This document shows positions 16,001-22,503 of a stretch of 25,698 nucleotides of DNA, piece by piece. The stretch comes from RGIG3102 sp964649845 (lineage in GTDB: Bacteria > Bacillota > Clostridia > Oscillospirales > Ruminococcaceae), in assembly GCA_964649845.1 (NCBI GenBank), contig CAZYSS010000018.1, positions 1-25,698 on the forward strand, read 5' to 3'. Position 1 is the stretch's first letter, and each line of letters starts with the position of its first letter. The translations under genes and the position numbers were made by a program. The notes beneath the pieces are model-generated. The model was not told the DNA's origin. It saw only the letters and a program-made list of their open reading frames with translations, and did not search any database.

Positions 16001-16026
16001 AAGGCGGCTGCTTTTACAGCCGCCTT
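16001..16026. terminator. Hairpin between capsid and adaptor genes (attenuator or processing site)
   Basis: Perfect 10-bp arms AAGGCGGCTG (16001-16010) and CAGCCGCCTT (16017-16026) with a 6-base loop, 24 bases after the capsid stop codon. On the minus strand, which carries the genes, the stem is followed by AATAAAAAG rather than a T-run, so full termination is unlikely. Partial attenuation or 3'-end protection would give more capsid than tail message; this is inference. Confidence 0.5.
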
Positions 16027-16049
16027 TTGTGGGGAAATACTATTTGTAA

Positions 16050-17105
16050 TTAATTAAAAGTTTTTTCTGCCACCGCAGAGTCAAATGCACCATCCTTGTG
16101 GGCATATGCTTTCACTGTTGTACCTGCCACAGAACCTGCAGACGCGCCCTGTACTGCTGTTGCAGAGTAACGTGGGTCAGAACCGTCTGTTGTGTAGTAG
16201 ATTGTCACATCTTCAGTTTCACAGCTGATTGAACCGGTAGAGGAAATATCAGGTTTTGCACATACACTGCCTTTGCCTGAAGAAGTGTCCACCTCTGTAT
16301 AAACGCCCCATGCACGGGGTGCAAACACAAAGCAATCGTAATATTCCCTGCCCTCCAGCAGATGACCGGAAATACCCGGTGGGTCTTTGTGCAGCTTTGT
16401 TTCGCTCATTTTCACAGGTGCTGTGGCTGCATTTTTGTGCACAATCATAAAGTTTACATTTGCAGGCCAGCGTGTGGCTGGTACCTTGATAACCTCCATA
16501 TTGTCATAGCTGCCCACAACACCTTTTGCCAGAGCGTCTTTGCCCAGTTCCTGCACAGCCATAAATTCATCAGAATGTTTCAGCATTTTGTAGCCCTGTG
16601 TGGATACAAACAGCATTCTGTCATAAACAGGCACTTCCATATCGTCCAGTTTTGCGCCTGCTTCACTGATGCGTTCACAGATGTTGGACTTTGTCATAGC
16701 TGTGGAGTTACCCACAACAAAGCCTGCCTTGTTTGCCAGTTTGTTGAATACATAGCTGTCAAATTCAGGCACTGCGCGTTCTGCAATCTGCAGAAGCAGC
16801 ATTTTGCCTGCATTTTTTGCATAACCCTGGTCAGCGTCGTTGCCTTTGTCAATTGTCAGGGCAAAGCTGCGGTCCTGGGTAAGTGTCAGTTCCTGGATAA
16901 TATCCTGCATCTCTGTAGGATTGCCATAGCGGTTTGTGCCACTTCGCTGGTAATTGTTCATCGGAACTGTAATAGGTGTGAGAATTTTTACGGTTTTTGC
17001 ACCGGAAAATTCATAGTCGTTGCACAGCTTGCCTGCAATAAGACTTTCTCGTGTAAAAGCGCCCTGTGTCATATCACTGTGCAGTGTAAAAAGATTGATT
17101 GCCAT
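16050..17105 (-). CDS. Phage major capsid protein with C-terminal beta-sandwich domain
   Basis: A 351-residue coat protein. Residues 1 to about 280 resemble HK97-fold or P22 gp5-like coat proteins: an N-terminal arm, a strand-rich part, then FALTIDKGNDADQGYA and LLLQIAERAVPEFDSYVFN (about 80-120), with a later GREYYDCFVFAPRAWGVY. Residues 285-351 form a separate domain with IYYTTDGSDP (about 303-311), the hallmark of chitobiase/hexosaminidase C-terminal (CHB_HEX_C) Ig-like domains, here probably displayed on the particle surface as a decoration. It follows the scaffold-like gene by 27 bases. No cleavage site or protease is seen, consistent with a separate scaffold. Confidence 0.8.
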   Translation of the reverse strand: MAINLFTLHSDMTQGAFTRESLIAGKLCNDYEFSGAKTVKILTPITVPMNNYQRSGTNRYGNPTEMQDIIQELTLTQDRSFALTIDKGNDADQGYAKNAGKMLLLQIAERAVPEFDSYVFNKLANKAGFVVGNSTAMTKSNICERISEAGAKLDDMEVPVYDRMLFVSTQGYKMLKHSDEFMAVQELGKDALAKGVVGSYDNMEVIKVPATRWPANVNFMIVHKNAATAPVKMSETKLHKDPPGISGHLLEGREYYDCFVFAPRAWGVYTEVDTSSGKGSVCAKPDISSTGSISCETEDVTIYYTTDGSDPRYSATAVQGASAGSVAGTTVKAYAHKDGAFDSAVAEKTFN

Positions 17106-17132
17106 TTTTGTTTTCTCCTTCTCTTGTTAAAA

Positions 17133-17459
17133 TCAATAGTTTGCCAGCGCCTGCATAAAGCCTGCAACAAACGGGTCTTTTTCGCCTTCGCCGCCCTCAC
17201 CTGCAAGGGTAAGCGGTTTTGCTGTTTCTTTTTCCAGGCGTTTTCTCAGTGCATCGTTTTCCTTTTTCAGCATACGGTTTTCCCACTGCATCACCAGGCT
17301 TTCAATGTCCTTGCCGTTTTCCAGCATCTGTACCAGTTCCTGTGGCATTCTGGAAATGATATAGTCTGCCAGAGCTGTTTTATCCAGTCTGCTTTCCTGT
17401 TTCACTTCCTTTTCTTCCTTTGGCTGTTCCAGCTGCCATTCCAGTTTCTTTTCTTCCAT
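17133..17459 (-). CDS. Scaffolding-like protein, first gene of the phage cassette
   Basis: A 108-residue charged protein. About half of its residues are E, K, Q or R. There is a coiled-coil stretch (about 60-85, ENRMLKKENDALRKRLEKE), a glycine-glutamate linker and a C-terminal helix DPFVAGFMQALANY. Size, charge and position just before the capsid gene match podovirus scaffolding or head-assembly proteins, though it is shorter than most. The start has AAGGAGGTGAAAAA, a near-perfect ribosome binding site. An upstream promoter is not evident. A fragment of a larger scaffold remains possible. Confidence 0.65.
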   Translation of the reverse strand: MEEKKLEWQLEQPKEEKEVKQESRLDKTALADYIISRMPQELVQMLENGKDIESLVMQWENRMLKKENDALRKRLEKETAKPLTLAGEGGEGEKDPFVAGFMQALANY

Positions 17460-17623
17460 TTTTTCACCTCCTTTTCAGTTACGAACCACCGGCACCATAG
17501 TTAGAAATTTTCTGCCCTGTGTGGTTACGCCTTTATCTTACAGCCGGTTTTACAGCCTTTCATCCCCTGTTTTTCCTCCCATTTTCCCCTTTGGCAAAAA
17601 GCCAGATAAATAAGGCAAAAAAC

Positions 17624-17649
17624 AAAAAAAGAGGGACAATGTCCCTCTT
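17624..17649 (-). terminator. Minus-strand terminator upstream of the phage cassette
   Basis: A 9-bp stem AAGAGGGAC / GTCCCTCTT with a 3-base loop is followed on the minus strand by seven T in total. No gene lies between it and the rpsU terminator, so it either insulates the phage cassette from read-through or ends a small RNA from about 17650-17890. Confidence 0.75.
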
Positions 17650-17680
17650 AAATCCCCTGTAAAATATTTTATAAATGCAT

Positions 17681-17702
17681 AGGGGCGGATATTATCCGCC
17701 CG
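17681..17702 (+). repeat. TAGGGGCGGAT palindromic repeat, copy 2
   Basis: TAGGGGCGGAT and ATCCGCCCG around a 3-base spacer, with 8-bp arms GGGCGGAT (17683-17690) and ATCCGCCC (17694-17701). Same design as the elements at 2723 and 24042 but with different inner bases that keep the pairing. Confidence 0.6.
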
Positions 17703-17846
17703 CAATAAAGTACGCCGCCAAAGCAGCTGTTATTGTTATGGTTGAATTAGTAATTCTGCTTTTTATGGTCTTGGCCGCACCCCTCCGTAGCGGTCATTTG
17801 CACAATGTCGGCGATTAAAATCGTCTCCAAGGGCAATCCAGCCATG

Positions 17847-17888
17847 TAAATAATAGTTTATATGCTTTCGCATATAAACTATTATTTA
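17847..17888 (-). repeat. Perfect 19-bp hairpin
   Basis: TAAATAATAGTTTATATGC (17847-17865) and its exact complement (17870-17888) enclose a 4-base loop, which reads GAAA on the minus strand. AT-rich, with no T-run after it. It lies eight bases beyond the rpsU terminator. Confidence 0.7.
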
Positions 17889-17895
17889 TCCCAAA

Positions 17896-17921
17896 CAAAA
17901 AGCGGACTGTAACAGTCCGCT
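17896..17921 (-). terminator. Rho-independent terminator of rpsU
   Basis: Arms AGCGGACTGT (17901-17910) and ACAGTCCGCT (17912-17921), effectively a GCGGAC/GTCCGC stem with a TGTTACA loop, followed on the minus strand by TTTTTG. It begins 28 bases after the rpsU stop. Confidence 0.85.
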
Positions 17922-17949
17922 AAAAGTTATAAAATCACTAGCCGCTCAA

Positions 17950-18126
17950 TTATTTAAATTTACGTTTACGAGCTGCTTCAGCTTTTTTCTTGCGTTTTAC
18001 GGATGGTTTTTCGTAATGTTCACGTTTGCGAACTTCTGCAAGAACGCCTGATTTTGCACATGAACGCTTAAAGCGACGAAGTGCTGAATCCAGAGATTCG
18101 TTATCTTTTACTCTAATTTCTGACAT
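17950..18126 (-). CDS. rpsU: 30S ribosomal protein S21 (bS21)
   Basis: A 58-residue, strongly basic protein of the small ribosomal subunit near the anti-Shine-Dalgarno end of 16S rRNA. The sequence MSEIRVKDNESLDSALRRFK, then KSGVLAEVRKREHYEKPS and a lysine/arginine-rich tail, matches bS21 throughout. The ATG at 18126 has AGGGAG nine bases before it. The gene has its own perfect consensus promoter (18198-18226) and a terminator (17896-17921), so it is a separate transcription unit. It is complete; the phage cassette lies downstream but does not interrupt it. Confidence 0.96.
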   Translation of the reverse strand: MSEIRVKDNESLDSALRRFKRSCAKSGVLAEVRKREHYEKPSVKRKKKAEAARKRKFK

Positions 18127-18197
18127 CTATTTTCACTCCCTTACGCTTTTTAGCTCTGAATTTATGACAACCAAACTGATTTGACTGTCACAAATCA

Positions 18198-18226
18198 ATT
18201 ATACAGATATTACTCCCACTTGTCAA
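18198..18226 (-). promoter_or_regulatory. Perfect sigma-A consensus promoter of rpsU
   Basis: On the minus strand TTGACA (18226-18221), 17 bases, then TATAAT (18203-18198). Both hexamers match the consensus exactly. It lies 72 bases before the rpsU start, leaving a leader of about 65 bases. Confidence 0.88.
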
Positions 18227-18303
18227 TAAAAACTTTATTCACAGATGGTAAAATATTGCTGTTTTTTGTTGTGTAGTGTCACAAAAGAGCCTTTTATATA
18301 TCA

Positions 18304-18329
18304 CAGGGAACAGCTGCAGCCGCTCCCTG
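18304..18329 (-). terminator. Hairpin after leuS, possible terminator
   Basis: CAGGGA/TCCCTG outer arms with an inner GC-rich stem including G-U pairs and a TGCA loop. No clear T-run follows on the minus strand, so efficiency is uncertain. Confidence 0.4.
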
Positions 18330-18348
18330 CAAAATAATCTGTTTTTTA

Positions 18349-20751
18349 TCAGCCTTTTACCACAATGTTTACCATTCTGCCAGGTACATAAATCTGTTTT
18401 ACAACAGCTTTGCCTTCAACATATGCTGCTACAGCTTCCATAGCCATTGCAACAGCTGTGTCTCTGTCTGCGTCAACAGCAACTGTAATTTTGCCTCTCA
18501 GCTTGCCATTTACCTGTACAGGCAGTTCAACTGTGGAATCAACACATTTTGCTTCATCATATACAGGCCATGGTGCAACAGATGCCTGGCCTTCAAAGCC
18601 CTGCAGTTGCCACATTTCGTCTGTCATATGTGGTGCAAATGGGTTCAGCAGCAGGATGAATGTCTTCAGCTCAGCCTTTGTGATGCTGCCTTTTTCAGCG
18701 ATTTCATTCAGGGCACCCATCATAGCAGCAATAGCTGTGTTGAAGCCCAGTGACATAATGTCTTCGCCAACTTTTTTGATAAGCTTATGGAATGTGGATT
18801 CCAGATCTTTGGAATATTCATCGCCGTCAACTACAATGTCCTGCAGATTCCATACTCTGTCAAGGAAGCGTGCACAGCCTTTGATAGAGCTGTTGGACCA
18901 TGGAGCAGCTTTCTGGAAGTCGCCCATGAACATTTCATACAGACGGAATGTATCAGCACCGTATTCACCAACAATATCGTCAGGATTGACCACGTTGCCG
19001 CGGGATTTGGACATCTTATCGCCGTTTTCACCCAGAATCATACCGTGTGATGTTCTCTTTGCATATGGTTCAGCTGTTGGAACAGCACCGATATCATACA
19101 GGAATTTGTGCCAGAAACGGGAGTACAGCAGATGGAGAGTTGTATGTTCCATACCGCCGTTGTACCAGTCAACAGGCATCCAGTAATCCATTTCTTCCTT
19201 ACCTGCCAGTGCTTCATTGTTGTGTGGGTCAATGTAGCGCAGGAAGTACCAGGATGAACCGGCCCACTGTGGCATTGTATCTGTTTCACGTTTTGCAGGC
19301 TTGCCGCAGTGTGGACAGGTTGTATTTACCCAGTCTGTGCAGCGCGCCAGTGGGCTTTCGCCTTCGCCTGTTGGTTCAAAGTCCAGCAGTTCCGGCAGTA
19401 CCAGAGGCAGCTGGTCTTCAGGCAGTGGCTGCCAGCCACATTCTTCACAGTAAACCATAGGGATTGGTTCGCCCCAGTATCTCTGACGGGAGAAAATCCA
19501 GTCTCTCAGTTTGTAGTTTGTCTTTTCTTCACCGATGCCTTTTTCTTCCAGATATTTTGTGATTGCAACTTTTGCATCTTCAACAGACATACCGTCCAGC
19601 AGACCGCTGTTTACCATAACGCCTGTGTCACAGTCTGTAAATGCTGCTTCTTCCACATTGCCGCCTTTTACAACTTCCACAATCGGACAGCCGAATTTCT
19701 TTGCAAATTCCCAGTCACGGGCATCGTGGCCAGGAACAGCCATAATTGCACCTGTGCCGTATGTTGCCAGAACATAGTCAGAAATAAAGATAGGAATTTC
19801 TTTTTCTGTCAGTGGGTTGATGGCTTTTACGCCCTCCAGCATTACACCGGTTTTTTCTTTGGAAAGTTCTGTTCTTTCCATATCGCTCTTTCTTGCTGCA
19901 GCTTCTCTGTATTCAATAACTGCATCGTAATTTGTCAGAACATCTTTCCATTCATCGATGAATTTGTGTTCAGGAGCGATAACCATATATGTTGCGCCAA
20001 AGATAGTGTCAGGACGTGTTGTGTAGATTTCCAGCACGTGACCTTCTGTTGTGTTGAACTTAACCTGTGCGCCTTTTGAACGGCCAATCCAGTTTTTCTG
20101 CTGTGCCACAACAGGTGGGATAAAGTTTACAGTATCCAGACCGTCAATCAGTTTGTCTGCATATTCTGTGATTTTCAGCACCCACTGGCTTTTGTTTTTG
20201 TGTACTACTTCACTGCCGCAGCGTTCGCAAACGCCGTTTACAACTTCTTCGTTTGCAAGAACAACTTTACAGCCTGTACACCAGTTTACATTCATTTCCT
20301 TTTTGTAAGCAAGACCCTGTTTGTACAGCTGCAGGAAAATCCACTGAGTCCATTTGTAGTAATCTTTGTCTGTGGTGTTGATTTCTCTGTCCCAGTCAAA
20401 GGAAAAGCCCAGGCTCTTCAGCTGTGTTTTAAAACGGGCAACATTGTTTTTAGTAACGATTTCAGGATGAATGTGGTTTTTCATTGCAAAGTTTTCAGTA
20501 GGCAGACCGAAAGCGTCCCAGCCCATTGTAAACATTACATTGTGACCTGTCATTCTTTTATATCTTGAAATAATATCCATTGCTGTGTAGGAACGTGGAT
20601 GACCAACGTGGAGACCAGCACCTGATGGATATGGGAATTCAATCAGGCCATAAAATTTTGGCATTGAGTAATCGTCTTTTGTTTTAAATGTTTTTTCTTC
20701 GTCCCAGATTTTCTGCCATTTGGCTTCTGTAGCTTTAAAATCGTATTTCAT
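18349..20751 (-). CDS. leuS: Leucyl-tRNA synthetase
   Basis: This class I aminoacyl-tRNA synthetase charges tRNA-Leu. The HIGH motif is HVGH at residues 48-51 in PYPSGAGLHVGHP, and the KMSKS motif is at about 579-583 (DKMSKSRGN). Cysteine pairs CTGC/CERCG and CEECG/CPHCG mark zinc-ribbon insertions. The editing (CP1) domain lies between, with ARDWEFAKKFG and the preceding VPGHDAR. The 800-residue length is normal for bacteria. It follows rsfS by 33 bases and probably shares its transcript. No T-box leader is visible upstream, although leuS in many Firmicutes has one. Confidence 0.98.
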   Translation of the reverse strand: MKYDFKATEAKWQKIWDEEKTFKTKDDYSMPKFYGLIEFPYPSGAGLHVGHPRSYTAMDIISRYKRMTGHNVMFTMGWDAFGLPTENFAMKNHIHPEIVTKNNVARFKTQLKSLGFSFDWDREINTTDKDYYKWTQWIFLQLYKQGLAYKKEMNVNWCTGCKVVLANEEVVNGVCERCGSEVVHKNKSQWVLKITEYADKLIDGLDTVNFIPPVVAQQKNWIGRSKGAQVKFNTTEGHVLEIYTTRPDTIFGATYMVIAPEHKFIDEWKDVLTNYDAVIEYREAAARKSDMERTELSKEKTGVMLEGVKAINPLTEKEIPIFISDYVLATYGTGAIMAVPGHDARDWEFAKKFGCPIVEVVKGGNVEEAAFTDCDTGVMVNSGLLDGMSVEDAKVAITKYLEEKGIGEEKTNYKLRDWIFSRQRYWGEPIPMVYCEECGWQPLPEDQLPLVLPELLDFEPTGEGESPLARCTDWVNTTCPHCGKPAKRETDTMPQWAGSSWYFLRYIDPHNNEALAGKEEMDYWMPVDWYNGGMEHTTLHLLYSRFWHKFLYDIGAVPTAEPYAKRTSHGMILGENGDKMSKSRGNVVNPDDIVGEYGADTFRLYEMFMGDFQKAAPWSNSSIKGCARFLDRVWNLQDIVVDGDEYSKDLESTFHKLIKKVGEDIMSLGFNTAIAAMMGALNEIAEKGSITKAELKTFILLLNPFAPHMTDEMWQLQGFEGQASVAPWPVYDEAKCVDSTVELPVQVNGKLRGKITVAVDADRDTAVAMAMEAVAAYVEGKAVVKQIYVPGRMVNIVVKG

Positions 20752-20784
20752 CTTTTTCTCCGTTTAATGTGCTGTGCACTGAAA

Positions 20785-21141
20785 TTAATCTTCTATAAGT
20801 TCGATTTCGATTTCTTCACCGTCTGCCCACAGTTTATCCAGGTTGTAGTAATTTCTTGCTTCAGGGTGGAAAACATGTACAATAACGGTGTCGTAATCCA
20901 TCAATATCCAGTTTTTAGACTCGTAGCCTTCTACTCTTGAAGGGCGCATACCATGCTGTGTTTCTAGCTGGTATTCTACCTCGTCAGCCAGGGCTTTTAC
21001 CTGTGTTGTAGAAGTACCGGTTGCAATAACAATATAGTCTGTTACTATTGTCAGGTCTTCAATTTTTAGCACCTTTAGGTCGTGTGCCTTCTTTGCGTCC
21101 AAAATTTTAGCGATAGCTGTGGATAGTTCTAAACCTTTCAT
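20785..21141 (-). CDS. rsfS: Ribosome silencing factor RsfS
   Basis: A 118-residue protein that binds ribosomal protein L14 and blocks subunit joining when nutrients are scarce. Typical segments are visible: the LKIEDLTIVTDYIVIATG strand-turn, then STTQVKALADEVE, RVEGYESKNWILMDYDTVIVHVF and ARNYYNLDKLWAD. The start has AGGAGG close upstream. In Firmicutes rsfS commonly follows nadD and yqeK; here an LCP gene lies between. It is followed by leuS. Confidence 0.96.
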   Translation of the reverse strand: MKGLELSTAIAKILDAKKAHDLKVLKIEDLTIVTDYIVIATGTSTTQVKALADEVEYQLETQHGMRPSRVEGYESKNWILMDYDTVIVHVFHPEARNYYNLDKLWADGEEIEIELIED

Positions 21142-21378
21142 ATTTCCTCCTTGCAGTTTTTTTGCCCCGCCGCTAATTGCAGGGCAGATTTTTCATTATT
21201 ATGGGGGCTGTCATTCTGAGGCGTATAAAATGCGCCGAAGAATCTCATACACAATTACTGTATAATTTTTCAGCCGGAACAGCAGTCCCATATACAATTA
21301 TATTTTTCACATAATAATGATATATATTTTAAAACTTTTTCAGTTTTATATTTATATTTTTTATTGGCTGTATGCCAT
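21142..21378. other. Intergenic region between the LCP gene and rsfS
   Basis: No gene. It holds a CATTCTGAG-type repeat (21211-21246), a TGCCCC/GGGCA hairpin near 21169-21187 and AT-rich DNA next to the LCP gene. A weak AAAACT/AGTTTT hairpin (about 21330-21350) could end the LCP transcript. No clear rsfS promoter was found. Confidence 0.5.
21211..21246 (+). repeat. CATTCTGAG-type intergenic repeat
   Basis: TCATTCTGAG, then GGCG / CGCC arms around a 9-base loop, then GAAGAATCTC. It is a relative of the element at 2636-2672, which reads CATTCCGAG...GAGGAATCTT on the other strand. Confidence 0.5.
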
Positions 21379-22503
21379 TTATTGCTGTGCGTTGCCCAGC
21401 AGTTCACCGATAGTAGTCTTGGATGCTGCCACAACACCAAAATCTCTGGTTACTTCGCCAGCAGGCGGTGCACCAGGGATTTTCAGCTGGTCTGCGGATA
21501 CAGGGTCCTGATATGGTCTGAAATATTCATTCAGAGTAGCTGCCAGGTCTTCTTTCACAAAATGCTGGATGTTCAGCTCATATGTATTGCCTGTATAGAT
21601 TACATTATAACCATGTGTAGCTGGTTTGATAAGTGTCATATCATTGAAATCCACTGAAAAACCAAATTTTGCCATGGATGCAATCTTTGTCCAGTGTAAA
21701 TCTGTTGTAAGATACTGTGTAAAGCGGTTCATTACCTTGATAAAGTCGCTTACAGACAGGTTTTCAGTAAAGTTTTTGATAAGGGAAGCATAGAAGTATC
21801 TCTGTACTTCACTGCGCTGTGTATCAGAGTTAGGGTAGTTTCTGTTTCTTACAATTGCTTCCACTTCAGCACCTGTAAGTTCATACCAGCCGGCTTCAGG
21901 TATAAGCACCTGTTCCACACCTGTCTGGCTGTCTTTCAGTACAATTTCACAAGGCACATACATTTCAAAGCCCCAGTCAATCCAGTTTACCATTTCAACC
22001 AGAGCTTCCATATCCAGTGTCACATAATGGTCAACCTTCAGGTCCAGCTTGTCATTGATAGCTTTTACCAAGTTCATAATCTGGTTTTCTTCATCCCCGT
22101 GGGAATATACGCCATTGATTTTTTTGGTGCCGCCTGTTTTCACATCGTCACCTATGTAAACGTCACGTGGAATCTGCAGTGCAGAAACCTTGTTGCCTTC
22201 TACATCCAGGGTAACGTACATAATAACGTCTGTCATACCCAGGTCACGGCCCCGTTCATAGTCGATGCCGCATACCAGAACATTTATAACCTTGTCCTGC
22301 AGGTCTTCTGCAGTACGGATATCTTCGTCAATCTGTCCGCCGGTCTGATATCTGCCGCTGATAAATTTGTTCACACCAAAAACAACAACTGCAACAATCA
22401 GTGCAGCAATACCCACTTTTTTAAAAAAGCTGTTTCTTTTTGCCGCTTTTTTCTGTCTTTTCTTTTCGCTTTCAGTAACACGACTGTGTTTCTTTTCAGC
22501 CAT
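21379..22503 (-). CDS. LytR-CpsA-Psr (LCP) family cell-wall glycopolymer ligase
   Basis: A membrane enzyme that transfers lipid-linked glycopolymers such as teichoic acids or capsule onto peptidoglycan. The 374 residues comprise a very basic cytoplasmic tail (1-28), one transmembrane helix (about 29-46) and an extracellular LCP domain. Conserved elements include GIDYERGRDLGMTDVIM (79-95), LQIPRDVYI with R113, KINGVYSHG (128-136), and R220/R222 with R231 and QR at 235-236. The usual DxxGR stretch is altered to NSDTQRSEVQR. The gene overlaps the upstream nadD-yqeK by 8 bases, so they are co-translated. It is a common neighbour of nadD/yqeK in Clostridia. Confidence 0.92.
   Translation of the reverse strand: MAEKKHSRVTESEKKRQKKAAKRNSFFKKVGIAALIVAVVVFGVNKFISGRYQTGGQIDEDIRTAEDLQDKVINVLVCGIDYERGRDLGMTDVIMYVTLDVEGNKVSALQIPRDVYIGDDVKTGGTKKINGVYSHGDEENQIMNLVKAINDKLDLKVDHYVTLDMEALVEMVNWIDWGFEMYVPCEIVLKDSQTGVEQVLIPEAGWYELTGAEVEAIVRNRNYPNSDTQRSEVQRYFYASLIKNFTENLSVSDFIKVMNRFTQYLTTDLHWTKIASMAKFGFSVDFNDMTLIKPATHGYNVIYTGNTYELNIQHFVKEDLAATLNEYFRPYQDPVSADQLKIPGAPPAGEVTRDFGVVAASKTTIGELLGNAQQ

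Larger units (their letters stand above)
9445..17459 (-). mobile_element. Phage-derived structural and lysis cassette, podovirus-like, without a terminase
   Basis: Eleven tightly packed co-directional genes. In transcription order: scaffold-like, major capsid, gp4-like adaptor, gp10-like tail hub, fibre, M23 endolysin, unknown small protein, membrane coiled-coil protein, holin, small membrane protein, portal. Gaps are 69 bases or less and several genes overlap. There is no terminase, integrase, repressor, replication or long-tail gene. The portal, normally before the scaffold, comes last. Both edges are chromosomal: a bidirectional terminator and phospholipase gene on the left, rpsU on the right. 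I see no att-like direct repeats. It is either a remnant prophage or a maintained particle module (gene transfer agent, satellite or lytic particle). Confidence 0.8.
17460..17893. other. Gene-free region between the phage cassette and rpsU
   Basis: No open frame of useful length. On the minus strand it contains, in transcription order: a 19-bp hairpin with a GAAA loop (17888-17847), a GGCGATTA/AATCGTC-type palindrome (about 17811-17826), a palindromic repeat (17702-17681), a terminator (17649-17624), a 12-codon frame with GGAGG before it (17563-17525) and a 17-codon frame without a start ending NYGAGGS (17532-17479). The last two may be a leader peptide or remnants of deleted phage genes, but neither can be called a gene. 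Confidence 0.6.

Noticed and set aside
16362..17504. 380-codon open frame on the plus strand opposite the capsid and scaffold genes
   Set aside because: A Cys/Phe/His-rich mirror frame of real phage genes; no plausible start or motif.
9391..17949. att sites (direct repeats) flanking the phage cassette
   Set aside because: I compared the terminator region at 9400-9444 with 17460-17950 by eye and found no shared repeat; no tRNA gene or integrase is present. A computed search could still find a short one.
20752..21378. T-box or riboswitch upstream of leuS/rsfS
   Set aside because: The leuS leader is only 33 bases, and the rsfS upstream region shows no T-box core (AGGGTGG type) or specifier structure.
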